NCBI GenBank assembly: GCA_016713235.1
Contig: JADJPN010000003.1
Span: forward strand, 558,001-622,000
Source: Hyphomicrobiales bacterium
GTDB lineage: Bacteria; Pseudomonadota; Alphaproteobacteria; Rhizobiales; Xanthobacteraceae
DNA length: 64,000 nt
Direction of reading: 5' to 3'
The position numbers and the translations under genes are program-made. Positions 8,471 to 16,752 of this stretch are shown one piece after another (position 1 is the first letter of the stretch; every line of letters begins with the position of its first letter). A model generated the notes under the pieces. It saw only the letters and a list, made by a program, of their open reading frames with translations. It did no database searches and was not told the DNA's origin.

Positions 8471-9254
8471 ACCATCTCCGGCTTCTGCGATATTGCTTTA
8501 CGTCGCGGTAGGAGCGGCGCTCGCCAGCGCCGCCGAGATAAAATTCCTGAATATCGGGATGGTTCCGCAGGCGAGCAGCGTCGCCATCCAACACGACGCG
8601 GCCGTTCTCGAGCACGTATCCGCGATCCGCGATCGAGAGCGCGACGGCCGCATTCTGTTCGACGAGCAAGATCGTAATACCAAGCGTATTGCGTATTTCG
8701 ACGAGCCGCTGCGCAAGATCATCGACCACGACCGGAGCGAGGCCAAGCGAAAGTTCGTCGACGAGCAGGAGTTCAGGCCCGCAGACGATGGCAGAAGCAA
8801 GCGCGAGCATCTGCCGCTCGCCGCCGGAGAGAAGGCCCGCCGTCCGGCCGCGTAATTCCGCTAGCTTCGGGAAGAAATTGAAGGCCATTTCCTCAAGACG
8901 CTTCCGGTCGGCACCCGTGCCAGAAACCGAGGCCGAAAGGTTTTCGACCACCGAGAGACTCGGAAAAACCTTGTCGCGCTCCGGTACCAGTACGATGCCG
9001 AGTTTCGTAATCAGGTAAGGCGGCCGATTCGATAGGTTCTTGCCTTTGAAATGAATCGCGCCTTCGGTCACGCGTGCGTCGTCAAGGCCGAGAAAGCCAG
9101 AGATCGCCCGCAGCGTGGTCGATTTGCCGGCGCCGTTTGTACCGAGAACGGCGACGATCTCGCCTTTGCGAGCTTCCAGTGTGATCCCCTGAATAGCCGT
9201 GATCGCGCGGCCGTAAACCACTTCGAGCTTCTCGACGCGCAGCAGCGCGCTCAT
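8463..9254 (-). CDS. livF: Branched-chain amino-acid-type ABC transporter ATPase, LivF
   Basis: A 263-aa ATPase starting at MSALLRVEKLEVVYG (ATG at 9254), with Walker A GTNGAGKST, the signature LLSGGERQMLALA and Walker B LLLVDELSLGLAP. The normal glutamate-proline after Walker B is EL here, as seen in many LivF-like proteins of ligase-linked systems. The C terminus SYRDVKQYRRSRRWYG is a basic extension that recurs in the LivF of module B (FRDIKHYKRRKRWLS). This marks both as the same LivF subtype. The start overlaps the livM stop. An upstream in-frame extension to 9323 lies inside livM and is unlikely. Confidence 0.9.
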   Translation of the reverse strand: MSALLRVEKLEVVYGRAITAIQGITLEARKGEIVAVLGTNGAGKSTTLRAISGFLGLDDARVTEGAIHFKGKNLSNRPPYLITKLGIVLVPERDKVFPSLSVVENLSASVSGTGADRKRLEEMAFNFFPKLAELRGRTAGLLSGGERQMLALASAIVCGPELLLVDELSLGLAPVVVDDLAQRLVEIRNTLGITILLVEQNAAVALSIADRGYVLENGRVVLDGDAARLRNHPDIQEFYLGGAGERRSYRDVKQYRRSRRWYG

Positions 9255-10333
9255 TTGCGACTCCCGCCGAGCGGCTTCTGCTTGAAGGGCCAAAGAAGGA
9301 AATAGTTCTGCACGCGGCGCCATATCCCGACGAGACCTTGCGGTTCGAACACGAGAAAGAGGATCATGACGATCCCGAAAGCGGCATAGTTGAAGGCGGC
9401 GAGCATCCCGGCATAGCTGCGTGCGTTCGGAAGAAATCCAACGGCATACTCGATCATGTACGGTAGCAGCGTCACGAAAATCGCGCCAAGAATTGCGCCT
9501 AAAAGTGATCCCATGCCGCCGATAATGATCATCGCGACGTACTGGATCGACAGAAACAGCGAGAACGCTTCGACCGATACGAAGCCCCGGTAGTAAGCGA
9601 AAAGTGCGCCCGCGACCGCGGTCATCGAAGAGGAGATGACGAATGCAAGTAGCTTGTGTGCGGGGACACCGATGCCGAGCGCTTCAGCAATCGTCTCGTG
9701 TGAGCGAATAGCCGCCCATGCGCGTCCGGTGCGGCTGCGCAAAAGGTTCAGCGAGATCAGCAACGAGACGGCCGCAAACGCCAGCAACACGAAATACCAG
9801 ATCTTGCGGTCGCGAATGAGAAGATCGCCGATGCGCGGCGCATCGATCATGATGCCGGTCGAGAAACCGCGTTTGGTTTCGTATTCGCCACCGAGATAGA
9901 CCACGATGAAATGCAGCGCGAGCGTCGATACCGCGAGATAAAGTCCTCGCAATCGCAGCGAGGGGAGGCCGAAGATTAGTCCGATCAGTGCGCCAACTAC
10001 GGCGGCGGCAGGAATCGTGATCCAGAATGCAGCGCCGAATTCCTTGAAGAGAATTCCGGCGGTGAACGCACCGGCCGCGATCAATCCCGCATGGCCGAGC
10101 GAAACTTGACCGGCATAGCCGGTGAGCAGCATCAGTGCGATCGAGCCGATCGCGGCCAGAAACACCTGGCAGGCGAGATCCAGCTGAAAAGAAGTTGCGA
10201 TAAACGGAAAAGTGCCGAGCGCTGCAAGGAAAAGCATGAGCGCCGTCCACTGCATACGAGTCTCGATGAGCCGGAGGCCCTGATCGTAACTGGAGCGAAA
10301 GTAGCCGCTGGCGCGCGGTTCGCGGCTAGACAC
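9251..10333 (-). CDS. livM: Branched-chain amino-acid-type ABC transporter permease, LivM
   Basis: A 360-aa integral membrane protein. After a polar N terminus it has multiple membrane helices and the LivM core LTGYAGQVSLGHAGLIAAGAF (about residues 69-89), GLPSLRLRGLYLAVSTLALHF (about 125-145), RAWAAIRSHETIAEALGIGV (cytoplasmic EAA-like loop contacting the ATPases), and QYVAMIIIGGMGSLLGAILGA (about 263-283). The C-terminal segment FEPQGLVGIWRRVQNYFLLWPFKQK ends the protein. It overlaps livF at its 3-prime end and livH at its 5-prime end, indicating one transcript. Confidence 0.93.
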   Translation of the reverse strand: MSSREPRASGYFRSSYDQGLRLIETRMQWTALMLFLAALGTFPFIATSFQLDLACQVFLAAIGSIALMLLTGYAGQVSLGHAGLIAAGAFTAGILFKEFGAAFWITIPAAAVVGALIGLIFGLPSLRLRGLYLAVSTLALHFIVVYLGGEYETKRGFSTGIMIDAPRIGDLLIRDRKIWYFVLLAFAAVSLLISLNLLRSRTGRAWAAIRSHETIAEALGIGVPAHKLLAFVISSSMTAVAGALFAYYRGFVSVEAFSLFLSIQYVAMIIIGGMGSLLGAILGAIFVTLLPYMIEYAVGFLPNARSYAGMLAAFNYAAFGIVMILFLVFEPQGLVGIWRRVQNYFLLWPFKQKPLGGSRK

Positions 10334-11195
10334 GGTCCAGCTCCTCGCGCGTGCCGAACAAACCCCAGGGTCGTACGACCAGCATCAGGATCAGAACGAG
10401 AAATGGCACGACATCGGAGAGCAGCGCATCGACATAATAGATCATCAGCACTTCAGCGGCGGCGATGATCAGCGAGCCGATTAGTGCGCCGACGAGGCTG
10501 TCGAGTCCGCCGACAAGGGCTGCCGGAAAAGCTTTCAAGCCGATCAGCACCATCGTGCTGTCGAGGCCGCTGTCTAGCGAGATCAGAATTCCCGCAAGCG
10601 CGCCAGTGAGCGTCGAGAGCCCCCAAGCGAGTGCGTAGATCGCATGCAATGAAATCCCGCGCTGCGCGGCCAGCAGAGGGTTCTGGCCTGCGGCGCGCAT
10701 GCGAATGCCATAGCGGCTGAAGCGAAGGAATAGAAATAAGCCCGCATAAACGAGTGCTGTCGTTATGATCAAGGCGGCACCAGCCGCGGAGATACGCCCA
10801 CCGAATACCGGTATCGAATAGTTGACCCAGCCGAGCGCCTGTGCCGGGTTTTGTTGCTGTGCCGACCAGACCAAGACGACAAGACCGCGCAGGAGTACAC
10901 CGAGCGCGACCGTGGTGAGTACTGCAGCAAGCACCATCTCGCCAGTCATCCGGCGCATCAGAAACAGATATACGAGCACGCCGACGCAAAGGCTGAGAAA
11001 AATTGCTGCGGCGATCGCGATCAATGGATTCTTGGAGAACAGCGATGCGGTCGTGAGCAGGAGGTATGCGGAGAGCATCATCAGTTCGCCATGCGCGAGG
11101 TTCAGCACGCGGCTCACGCGGTAGATCAGCACATAACCGCAAGCAATCAGCGCATAGATTGCGGCAAGCACGGCTATGTTAATTGCAAGCTGCAA
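10326..11195 (-). CDS. livH: Branched-chain amino-acid-type ABC transporter permease, LivH
   Basis: A 289-aa membrane protein of the LivH family. Landmarks are the N-terminal ALIACGYVLIYRVSRVLNLAHGELMMLSAY (about residues 16-45, the family signature), GQNPLLAAQRGISLHAIYALAWGLSTLTGALAGIL (the coupling loop and next helix, about 174-208) and LVGGLDSLVGALIGSLIIAAAEV (about 227-249). It ends MLVVRPWGLFGTREELDRV, the usual LivH tail. It is separated from the upstream binding-protein gene by 88 bases that contain a strong hairpin. Confidence 0.93.
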   Translation of the reverse strand: MQLAINIAVLAAIYALIACGYVLIYRVSRVLNLAHGELMMLSAYLLLTTASLFSKNPLIAIAAAIFLSLCVGVLVYLFLMRRMTGEMVLAAVLTTVALGVLLRGLVVLVWSAQQQNPAQALGWVNYSIPVFGGRISAAGAALIITTALVYAGLFLFLRFSRYGIRMRAAGQNPLLAAQRGISLHAIYALAWGLSTLTGALAGILISLDSGLDSTMVLIGLKAFPAALVGGLDSLVGALIGSLIIAAAEVLMIYYVDALLSDVVPFLVLILMLVVRPWGLFGTREELDRV

Positions 11196-11225
11196 GCGCC
11201 CCTCCGGTTTTGCGGCAAACAGATG

Positions 11226-11265
11226 ATTTTACCGGGGCCTGGCGCGCGCCAAGTCCCGGTAAAAT
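11226..11265 (-). terminator. Hairpin between the binding-protein gene and livH
   Basis: An 11-bp perfect stem (ATTTTACCGGG and its complement) encloses a GC-rich loop that can itself fold. The arms end in A4/T4 tracts, so it could terminate in either direction. On the minus strand it follows the binding-protein stop by about 18 bases and probably attenuates readthrough into livHMFG. Confidence 0.7.
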
Positions 11266-11283
11266 GCTCGAAGTGTCAATGCG

Positions 11284-12444
11284 TTACTTTACGTCGAAAG
11301 GCGCCCAGTCACGCACACGAACAATCGCACCCTTCGCTTCGTCCCAACGATAGACGCGATAGTACTGCTTTGTGCGGAAGTGGTTATCTTTCGTCCATTG
11401 CAGTTCGCCGCCGCGAAGACCCTTCAAATCTACTTTCAGGTTCGAGAGCGACGCGGTGACCTTTTCTGCATTCGCGGGCCAGCCCGCACCCTTAAGCGCG
11501 GCTTCGATCACCATGCCGGCAATCCAGCCTTCAGTCATTTGGTTCACAGGATACTGCGATTTCGCTGCCTTCGCCGCCGCTGCAATCTCATTGTGGATCG
11601 GTAGATCGTCCTGGAATAGCGAATTCGCACCGACGACAAAGAACTTGCCGTCTTTCAGACGGGCGAGTTCGTTTTCGGCTTCGAGATGTGCCCAGGCAAC
11701 ATAATCGCCCGTCCAGCCGAGACGGCGCAAACCCTCAAGCGTGCGCACCTGCGTCACCCATGGCGCCCAGGAGTAGGTCCAGTTCGCGCCAGCATCTTTG
11801 ATGAGTGTTGCGAATGGCGTGTAATCCGGTGTCGGTGGCGGAATGATCTGCTTCGAAACCGGCGTCATGCCGAGCGTCTTCGAGAGTTCTTCGGCGTAGT
11901 CGATCTCGCCACGAGAAATCGGGATCGCCATAGCCGAGAGGCCAAGCTTCACCGGTTCTTTTGCCGTCGCTTTCACGAAATCCAATACGGCGCGGCTGTC
12001 GTAGTTTGCGGCGAAAGCGGTTGTGCAGAATTGCAGCGCGTTTGCGGGCGGATAGACGTCTTTCGGACAGACGGAGCTTGCGAAAATCAGTGGGACGTTC
12101 GCCTTCTGCGACTCGCCGACAACCGGTGCGTATGTTGAGGAAAGGCTTGCGTTCAGCAGCAGCACCACCTTGTCATCGGTAACGAGGCGGGTTGCGTTCG
12201 CGGCGGCGCGTGCTGGCTGCGCGGAGTCATCCAAGAGAATCAGATTGATTTTCTTGCCGTTGACGCCGCCGGCAGCATTCACCTTGTCGATGTAAATGCG
12301 AAGACCATCTACGGCGGGTGCATATGTGCCGGCGGCCGGGCCGGTGAGTGCGCCGGTCAATCCGATATTATATGAGTCCTGCGCCGTGGCCGCGCCGGTT
12401 AGCCCGACGAGAGCTGCGGTGACGATCAAACTTCGTTTCAGCAT
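11284..12444 (-). CDS. Liv-type ABC transporter substrate-binding protein
   Basis: A 386-aa periplasmic binding protein with a signal peptide (MLKRSLIVTAALVGLTGAATA, residues 1-21). Type I fold features are NIGLTGALTGPAAGTYAPAVDGLRIYIDKVNAAGGVNGKKINLILLDD in pieces over residues 27-74 and a Leu/Ile/Val-BP-like NATRLVTDDKVVLLLNASLSST (about 86-107). Several cysteines occur around residues 126-138 (SSVCPKD, LQFCTTAF). It presents substrate to the LivHMFG permease encoded downstream. The upstream ribosome site (aggaagg) is strong. The adjacent ligase gene suggests a carboxylic acid substrate. The gene lies 22 bases after the ligase stop, so ligase and transporter are probably one operon. Confidence 0.92.
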   Translation of the reverse strand: MLKRSLIVTAALVGLTGAATAQDSYNIGLTGALTGPAAGTYAPAVDGLRIYIDKVNAAGGVNGKKINLILLDDSAQPARAAANATRLVTDDKVVLLLNASLSSTYAPVVGESQKANVPLIFASSVCPKDVYPPANALQFCTTAFAANYDSRAVLDFVKATAKEPVKLGLSAMAIPISRGEIDYAEELSKTLGMTPVSKQIIPPPTPDYTPFATLIKDAGANWTYSWAPWVTQVRTLEGLRRLGWTGDYVAWAHLEAENELARLKDGKFFVVGANSLFQDDLPIHNEIAAAAKAAKSQYPVNQMTEGWIAGMVIEAALKGAGWPANAEKVTASLSNLKVDLKGLRGGELQWTKDNHFRTKQYYRVYRWDEAKGAIVRVRDWAPFDVK

Positions 12445-12466
12445 TTCCTTCCTCCCTGGTTCTTAT

Positions 12467-14347
12467 TCATTGCGCGAGCCCACCGCTTGCGGCGGCGAGC
12501 AGGCGTTCCTCAGCGTCGTCGTACATGGCGTCGACGAGCGGCTTGAAGCGCTCGTACATCAAGTTGCGCTTCACCTTTCTGGTTGGCGTTACCGGTTCGC
12601 CTTCTTCTTCGGGATCAAGCTCTTTCGGTAAAATACGGAAAGTCTTGACCTGCTCGACACGGGCAACTTGTTCGTTAGCTTTCTCGATTTCCTTGCGAAC
12701 CTGTTTCTCGAGCGCCGGATTGGCTGCGAGATTGGTAAAGCCGGTATAGGCGATGTCGTTGGCGCGAGCCCAATCGGCGGCGGTATCGAAATCCATCTCG
12801 ATAAGCGCCACGAGATATTTCCGGCCATGACCGAATATGACGGCTTCCGCGATGAAAGGCGAAGAGCGTAGAATATTCTCGATGTAAGCGGGCGAAATCG
12901 TCTTGCCGCCGGAGGTCACGATGAAATCGCGTGCGCGGTCGATCAGACGCAGCTGTCCGTCGCGCAATTCGCCGACGTCGCCTGTCTTCAGCCAGCCGTC
13001 ATCCTGCAACACGGATTTCGTGGCCTCGTTGTTCTGCCAGTAGCCTTCGAACAGATCTTTCCCGTGGACGAGAATCTCGTTGTCCTTGCCGAATTTGGTC
13101 TGCCATCCGTCGGGCACCGTGCCGACGTCGCCGGGGCGCGGGAAGGGACCACGCTGACCGGAGATAATCGCGCCAGCGGTTTCTGTCTGTCCGTACATCT
13201 CGCAGACATTGACGCCGAACATGTGCCAGAGCGCCATTGTGTCGGCTGGCAGCGGCGCGCCTCCGGAAAGCACGAGTTCTAACTTGTCGAAGCCGAGTTT
13301 GTTGAGGATCGGCCGGAACACGGCGGCCCAGGCGGCGCGATAAAGTGCCTCTTGGTGCGCACTCGTTCGGCTCTCGTAGAGACGCTTAACGTGTTCACGC
13401 GCAAGCCGCATCGCAATTTTGTAAGCCGCGCGCTTCGTCGGCGACGAGCTACCGATATTGACAAGGATGGTGGACGCGAACTTCTGCAGATAGCGTGGAA
13501 CGGTGAACAGCACCTGCGGCGCAACTTCAAACATCGTCGTGCCGATCTCGTTCACGTCTTCGCCGAAATGCGGAGTTAACCCCGAGATCAGCGGCAAGGT
13601 CACCGCGACGTCGCGGCCGAGCACATGGCAGATCGGTAGATAGATGACCGTGCGCAGCGATTTTTCCGCAAGCACGGGGTAGTGCGTAACGATGTTATAG
13701 GTGCCGGCAAGGTGTTTGCCGTGCGTAATCAGCGCGCCTTTCGGGTTTCCGGTAGTGCCCGATGTGTAAACGATGAACGCAGGCGATTGCGGCGACACCA
13801 TTCTGGCTTTTGCTTGCAGCCAGTCCAGGTCGGCGTCTGCTTTTTCCAGCAGCGAGCGATAGCTCGACAGTTTTTCATGGCTGTAAGCAAATAGCGCAGA
13901 ATCGTCGATTACCACGATCTTGCGCAGTTTCGGCAGTCGATCCACGAGCGGCAGAATACGATCGACATATTCCTGGTCTTCCGCGACGAAGAGCACCGCG
14001 CCGCCGTCTTGCATCTGGTATTCGGTCTCGCTCGCAGAGGCGGTCGGATAAATCCCGAACACGATAGCGCCTAGCGATTGTGCGGCGAGATCGCAGATCA
14101 TCCATTCTTCGCAAGCGTCGCCCATGATGGCAACGCGTTCGCCAGCCTTTAGCCCGAGCGCCTCGAAGGTTTTCGCAGTACGTGCGACGAGAAGTGCATA
14201 ATCGCGCCAGGTACGTTCACGATAGATGCCGAGATGCTTCGAGCGGAATGCGACCGCGTCAGGCGTTGCTTTCGCGCGTTCGCAAAGCAATGCCGGCGCC
14301 GTTTTCTGGCGCAGTCGTTCCGGCGTCCATCCCTGCAGCGCGGCCAT
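12467..14347 (-). CDS. Long-chain-type acyl-CoA ligase (AMP-dependent synthetase)
   Basis: A 626-aa adenylate-forming ligase that activates a carboxylic acid with ATP and CoA. Motifs: VYTSGTTGNPKGALITHGKH (P-loop-like A3, about residues 192-211), EMYGQTETAG (A5, about 387-396), DGWLKTGDVGELRDGQLRLIDRARDFIVTSGGKTISP in pieces over about 450-487 (A7-A8 hinge), and TPTRKVKRNLMYERF near the C terminus with the catalytic lysine region. I choose ATG 14347 (MAALQGWTPERL) over TTG 14365. Its length and the LSGGAPLPADTMALWHMFG segment match the FadD15/long-chain family rather than short acetyl-CoA synthetases. A 16-bp site shared with the divergent MetE-like gene lies 37 bases upstream, so TetR control is likely. 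Confidence 0.9.
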   Translation of the reverse strand: MAALQGWTPERLRQKTAPALLCERAKATPDAVAFRSKHLGIYRERTWRDYALLVARTAKTFEALGLKAGERVAIMGDACEEWMICDLAAQSLGAIVFGIYPTASASETEYQMQDGGAVLFVAEDQEYVDRILPLVDRLPKLRKIVVIDDSALFAYSHEKLSSYRSLLEKADADLDWLQAKARMVSPQSPAFIVYTSGTTGNPKGALITHGKHLAGTYNIVTHYPVLAEKSLRTVIYLPICHVLGRDVAVTLPLISGLTPHFGEDVNEIGTTMFEVAPQVLFTVPRYLQKFASTILVNIGSSSPTKRAAYKIAMRLAREHVKRLYESRTSAHQEALYRAAWAAVFRPILNKLGFDKLELVLSGGAPLPADTMALWHMFGVNVCEMYGQTETAGAIISGQRGPFPRPGDVGTVPDGWQTKFGKDNEILVHGKDLFEGYWQNNEATKSVLQDDGWLKTGDVGELRDGQLRLIDRARDFIVTSGGKTISPAYIENILRSSPFIAEAVIFGHGRKYLVALIEMDFDTAADWARANDIAYTGFTNLAANPALEKQVRKEIEKANEQVARVEQVKTFRILPKELDPEEEGEPVTPTRKVKRNLMYERFKPLVDAMYDDAEERLLAAASGGLAQ

Positions 14348-14383
14348 TGGCTGGCCCTTTTTCAACGAGCGGCGTCAGGGAAT

Positions 14384-14399
14384 GATTCTATAGATCAAT
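14384..14399 (-). promoter_or_regulatory. Putative TetR operator upstream of the acyl-CoA ligase
   Basis: The minus-strand 16-mer ATTGATCTATAGAATC here is repeated exactly at 15150-15165 on the plus strand, in front of the MetE-like gene. Both copies point toward the gene they precede, and the regulator gene (TetR) lies between them. This is the arrangement expected of one repressor controlling both flanking units. Confidence 0.6.
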
Positions 14400-14430
14400 T
14401 GAAAACGCAACGGTCCTTTCGGGCTAAGTT

Positions 14431-15075
14431 TCAGCGTCCGGCTTTGCCGATGCCCGCGAGCAGAATACGTGCATATTGCTCTGCAACCTCCGGCACCTTG
14501 TAGGGGTTCTCCTTGCCGATCCAGGCAGCAACGGATTTGCACATACCGAGGAGCGCCAGCGTCATCAGCCGTGGGTCTAAGCCTTTGCGGAACTCGCCGC
14601 TGGCAATACCTTCCATAACTACCTTTTCGATGACTTTCTCATAGGCTCGCGAGAGCTTGCCCACCTTTTTGCGGGAAACGGGAGGGAGGTACTGCCGCTC
14701 GTTCAGAAAGGTTTTTACGAAGTCGGCGCGGTCGAGCAGCGGCGCAAGATGTGCTTCAACGAGGCCGCGAACCTTCTCGGACGCCGTTATTTTCTTCGCA
14801 GCGACCTCGGACGCCGCTTCAAAGAACCCCTCGACGCCCTTCAAGCAAACACGCTCGAGCGCAATCTCCTTGGAAGGGAAGTAGTAGTAGAGGCTGGCTT
14901 GCTTGATCCCGAGAATATCCGCGATGTCTTGTGTGCTTGCGCCGTAGTAGCCGCGTTGTGCAAATACTTTGGCGGCCGCGTCAAGAATTTCACTCTGCCG
15001 TCGACGTTGGTTCGGCGCGGATGCGCGCGGGCTCGTGCCCACAACCTGCAATTCGGGTTTGCGCCGCGTCTTCAT
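14431..15075 (-). CDS. TetR/AcrR-family transcriptional regulator
   Basis: A 214-aa protein with an N-terminal TetR helix-turn-helix: RQSEILDAAAKVFAQRGYYGASTQDIADILGIKQASLYYYFPSKEIALERV in pieces over residues 24-74. The remainder is a helical ligand domain of normal length, with an acyl-CoA or acid effector being plausible from context. The gene lies between the acyl-CoA ligase and the divergent MetE-like gene. An identical 16-bp sequence occurs before both of those genes, which makes them its likely targets. The first 20 residues are basic and disordered. Confidence 0.9.
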   Translation of the reverse strand: MKTRRKPELQVVGTSPRASAPNQRRRQSEILDAAAKVFAQRGYYGASTQDIADILGIKQASLYYYFPSKEIALERVCLKGVEGFFEAASEVAAKKITASEKVRGLVEAHLAPLLDRADFVKTFLNERQYLPPVSRKKVGKLSRAYEKVIEKVVMEGIASGEFRKGLDPRLMTLALLGMCKSVAAWIGKENPYKVPEVAEQYARILLAGIGKAGR

Positions 15076-15120
15076 TCGCGCGAATCTCCAGAACCTCGTC
15101 CGCCGCTATGGACTTGCTTT

Positions 15121-15165
15121 TTGACACGACCGGGGGTTTCAATCTATCTATTGATCTATAGAATC
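15121..15165 (+). promoter_or_regulatory. Promoter and putative TetR operator for the MetE-like gene
   Basis: TTGACA at 15121-15126 is followed after 18 bases by TATCTA at 15145-15150, a good sigma-70-type pair. The 16-mer ATTGATCTATAGAATC (15150-15165) lies directly on the -10 element and start-site region, where a bound repressor would block initiation. It is an exact copy of the site at 14384-14399. Confidence 0.6.
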
Positions 15166-15197
15166 CGGCGCTAGGCCGGAAGTCCGGGAGAAGCATC

Positions 15198-16310
15198 ATG
15201 TCTCGCCTCGCGTCTGGCCGTCCGCCGTTCCGTGCCGATCATGTCGGCAGCTTGCTCCGGCCGCCCGCGCTGCGTCAGGCATTCAAGCAGCATATGAACC
15301 GCTCGATCGATGACGCGACGTTCAAAAAGATACAGGACGACTGCATCCGCGAGGTTTTGAAGCTGCAAGAGAGTGCAGGCCTCGAAGTCGCAAACGACGG
15401 CGAGTTTCGCCGGGGCTCCTACTGGAGCCGTTTCGTCGAGCGCACAGAAGGCTTCGAGATCAAGAGCGCGGTTTATACGTTTCGCGACGATACCGGACAC
15501 GAATACGAGTTCACGGCGCCTTATGCGAGCAAGAAGATCAAGCGCGTGCAGCCGCTCGCGGTCGACGAGTTCGAGTTCGTGAAGGCACACACGAAGCTGA
15601 CGCCGAAAATTACGATCCCGTCGCCTTCGACGATGCACTTCTACCGTTGCAGCGATTTCGCCGACGCAAAGATCTACCCTGACGCGAAGGTTTTTTTCGC
15701 TGATCTTGGCAAGGTGTTTCAAGAGGAGATCGCCGATCTTGCGAAGGCGGGCTGCGAATATGTGCAGCTAGACGAAGTCGCAATCGCGATGCTTTGCGAT
15801 CCTGCGATCCGCGACAAGGTGAAATCGGTAGGGCAGGACCCGGACGAACTCGTCGATCTTTATATCGACGCGATCAACGAAGCGGTTTCGGTGTTACCCG
15901 CCAGTGTGCGCGTCGGCGTTCATATGTGCCGCGGCAATCTTAAGGGGCATTATCTCGCTGCTGGCGGCTACGAGGACATCGCGGAGCGTTTCTTCAGCCG
16001 CGCGAAGATCAATCATTTTCTGCTTGAATTCGACACCGCGCGGGCGGGCGATTTTTCGCCCCTGCGTTTCGTGCCGAAGGGAGTCGGCGTCGTGCTCGGC
16101 ATTGTCACGAGCAAGTCGCCGCAACTCGAAAATCCCGACGACCTGAAACGGCGGGTTGATGAAGCGACGAAATATATCGACCTCGACCGCCTCGCGATCA
16201 GCCCGCAGTGCGGCTTTGCCTCAACCGTCGCAGGCAACCCCGTCACGGAAGCGGATGAACGCGCGAAGCTGAAACTTTGCGTCGATACCGCCAAGTCGAT
16301 TTGGGGATAA
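15198..16310 (+). CDS. MetE C-terminal-domain-like (cobalamin-independent methionine synthase family) protein
   Basis: A 370-aa TIM-barrel protein of the UROD/MetE-like superfamily, equivalent to the C-terminal catalytic half of MetE. FRADHVGSLLRP (residues 11-22) is the family N terminus. The zinc-ligand regions are visible as VHMCRGN (about 235-241, His and Cys), the EFDTARAG stretch (about 274-281, Glu) and SPQCGFAS (about 335-342, Cys). DGEFRRGSYW is also typical. Stand-alone members carry out methyl transfers in metabolism of unusual substrates, and some are demethylases, so methionine synthesis should not be assumed. It is divergent from a TetR gene and has its own promoter with a putative TetR site. 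Confidence 0.85.
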   Translation: MSRLASGRPPFRADHVGSLLRPPALRQAFKQHMNRSIDDATFKKIQDDCIREVLKLQESAGLEVANDGEFRRGSYWSRFVERTEGFEIKSAVYTFRDDTGHEYEFTAPYASKKIKRVQPLAVDEFEFVKAHTKLTPKITIPSPSTMHFYRCSDFADAKIYPDAKVFFADLGKVFQEEIADLAKAGCEYVQLDEVAIAMLCDPAIRDKVKSVGQDPDELVDLYIDAINEAVSVLPASVRVGVHMCRGNLKGHYLAAGGYEDIAERFFSRAKINHFLLEFDTARAGDFSPLRFVPKGVGVVLGIVTSKSPQLENPDDLKRRVDEATKYIDLDRLAISPQCGFASTVAGNPVTEADERAKLKLCVDTAKSIWG

Positions 16311-16333
16311 TGCAGTTTAGCTGGTCACTCATT

Positions 16334-16556
16334 CTAGGCCGCTGAAGTCCCTACCATCAGCGAAGGGTTGAATACGGCATGCTTCGCCGAAGCTTCCGGT
16401 TCTAGAATTCGTACGATCATGATCTCTCCCGCATTGTGGCCCATATCGCGCGGCCCGATGCGGAAGATTGCGAGCGGTGGTTTGACCACGTTAGCGAGCA
16501 GCACATTGTTGTGGCCGACCACGGAAATATCCCGCGGGCATAGATAGTTGCTCGCT
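16334..16556 (-). pseudogene. LacI-family regulator, C-terminal remnant
   Basis: The minus strand reads PRDISVVGHNNVLLANVVKP, then PLAIFRIGPRDMGHNAGEIMI and VFNPSLMVGTSAA. This matches the end of LacI/PurR ligand domains (DISVVGFD, PPLTTVR, LIxR, PxLVxR positions). The frame is closed by a stop at 16557-16559, and no helix-turn-helix region is found upstream, so only about 73 residues remain. It indicates deletion of a former regulator at this junction. I see nothing else in 16557-16680. Confidence 0.65.
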
Positions 16557-16687
16557 TAGACAGCATGAGCACGCTGCTCATTCACCCCAGATTTTGAAGC
16601 CGTAATTCGCGCCACGCTGAATAAGGCATGGGCCGCTTCTTGACTGCGCCGTTAGCAATTGACTATTTTAGCTATAAGTAGAACGGC

Positions 16688-16704
16688 GTTCCTATTAAGG
16701 GAAC
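16688..16704. promoter_or_regulatory. IclR-type operator before the M24 peptidase operon
   Basis: The palindrome GTTCC-N7-GGAAC sits 48 bases upstream of ATG 16753. The same half sites and spacing occur at 26342-26358 before the ridA-like gene, at the other end of the cluster and next to the IclR gene at 25455. IclR proteins commonly bind GGAAC/GTTCC-type palindromes, so this IclR protein is the likely ligand. Confidence 0.6.
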
Positions 16705-16752
16705 GATACTAAAAAGGCTGGTTTGCGAATAGTCCCAAGGAACCGTCAGGCA

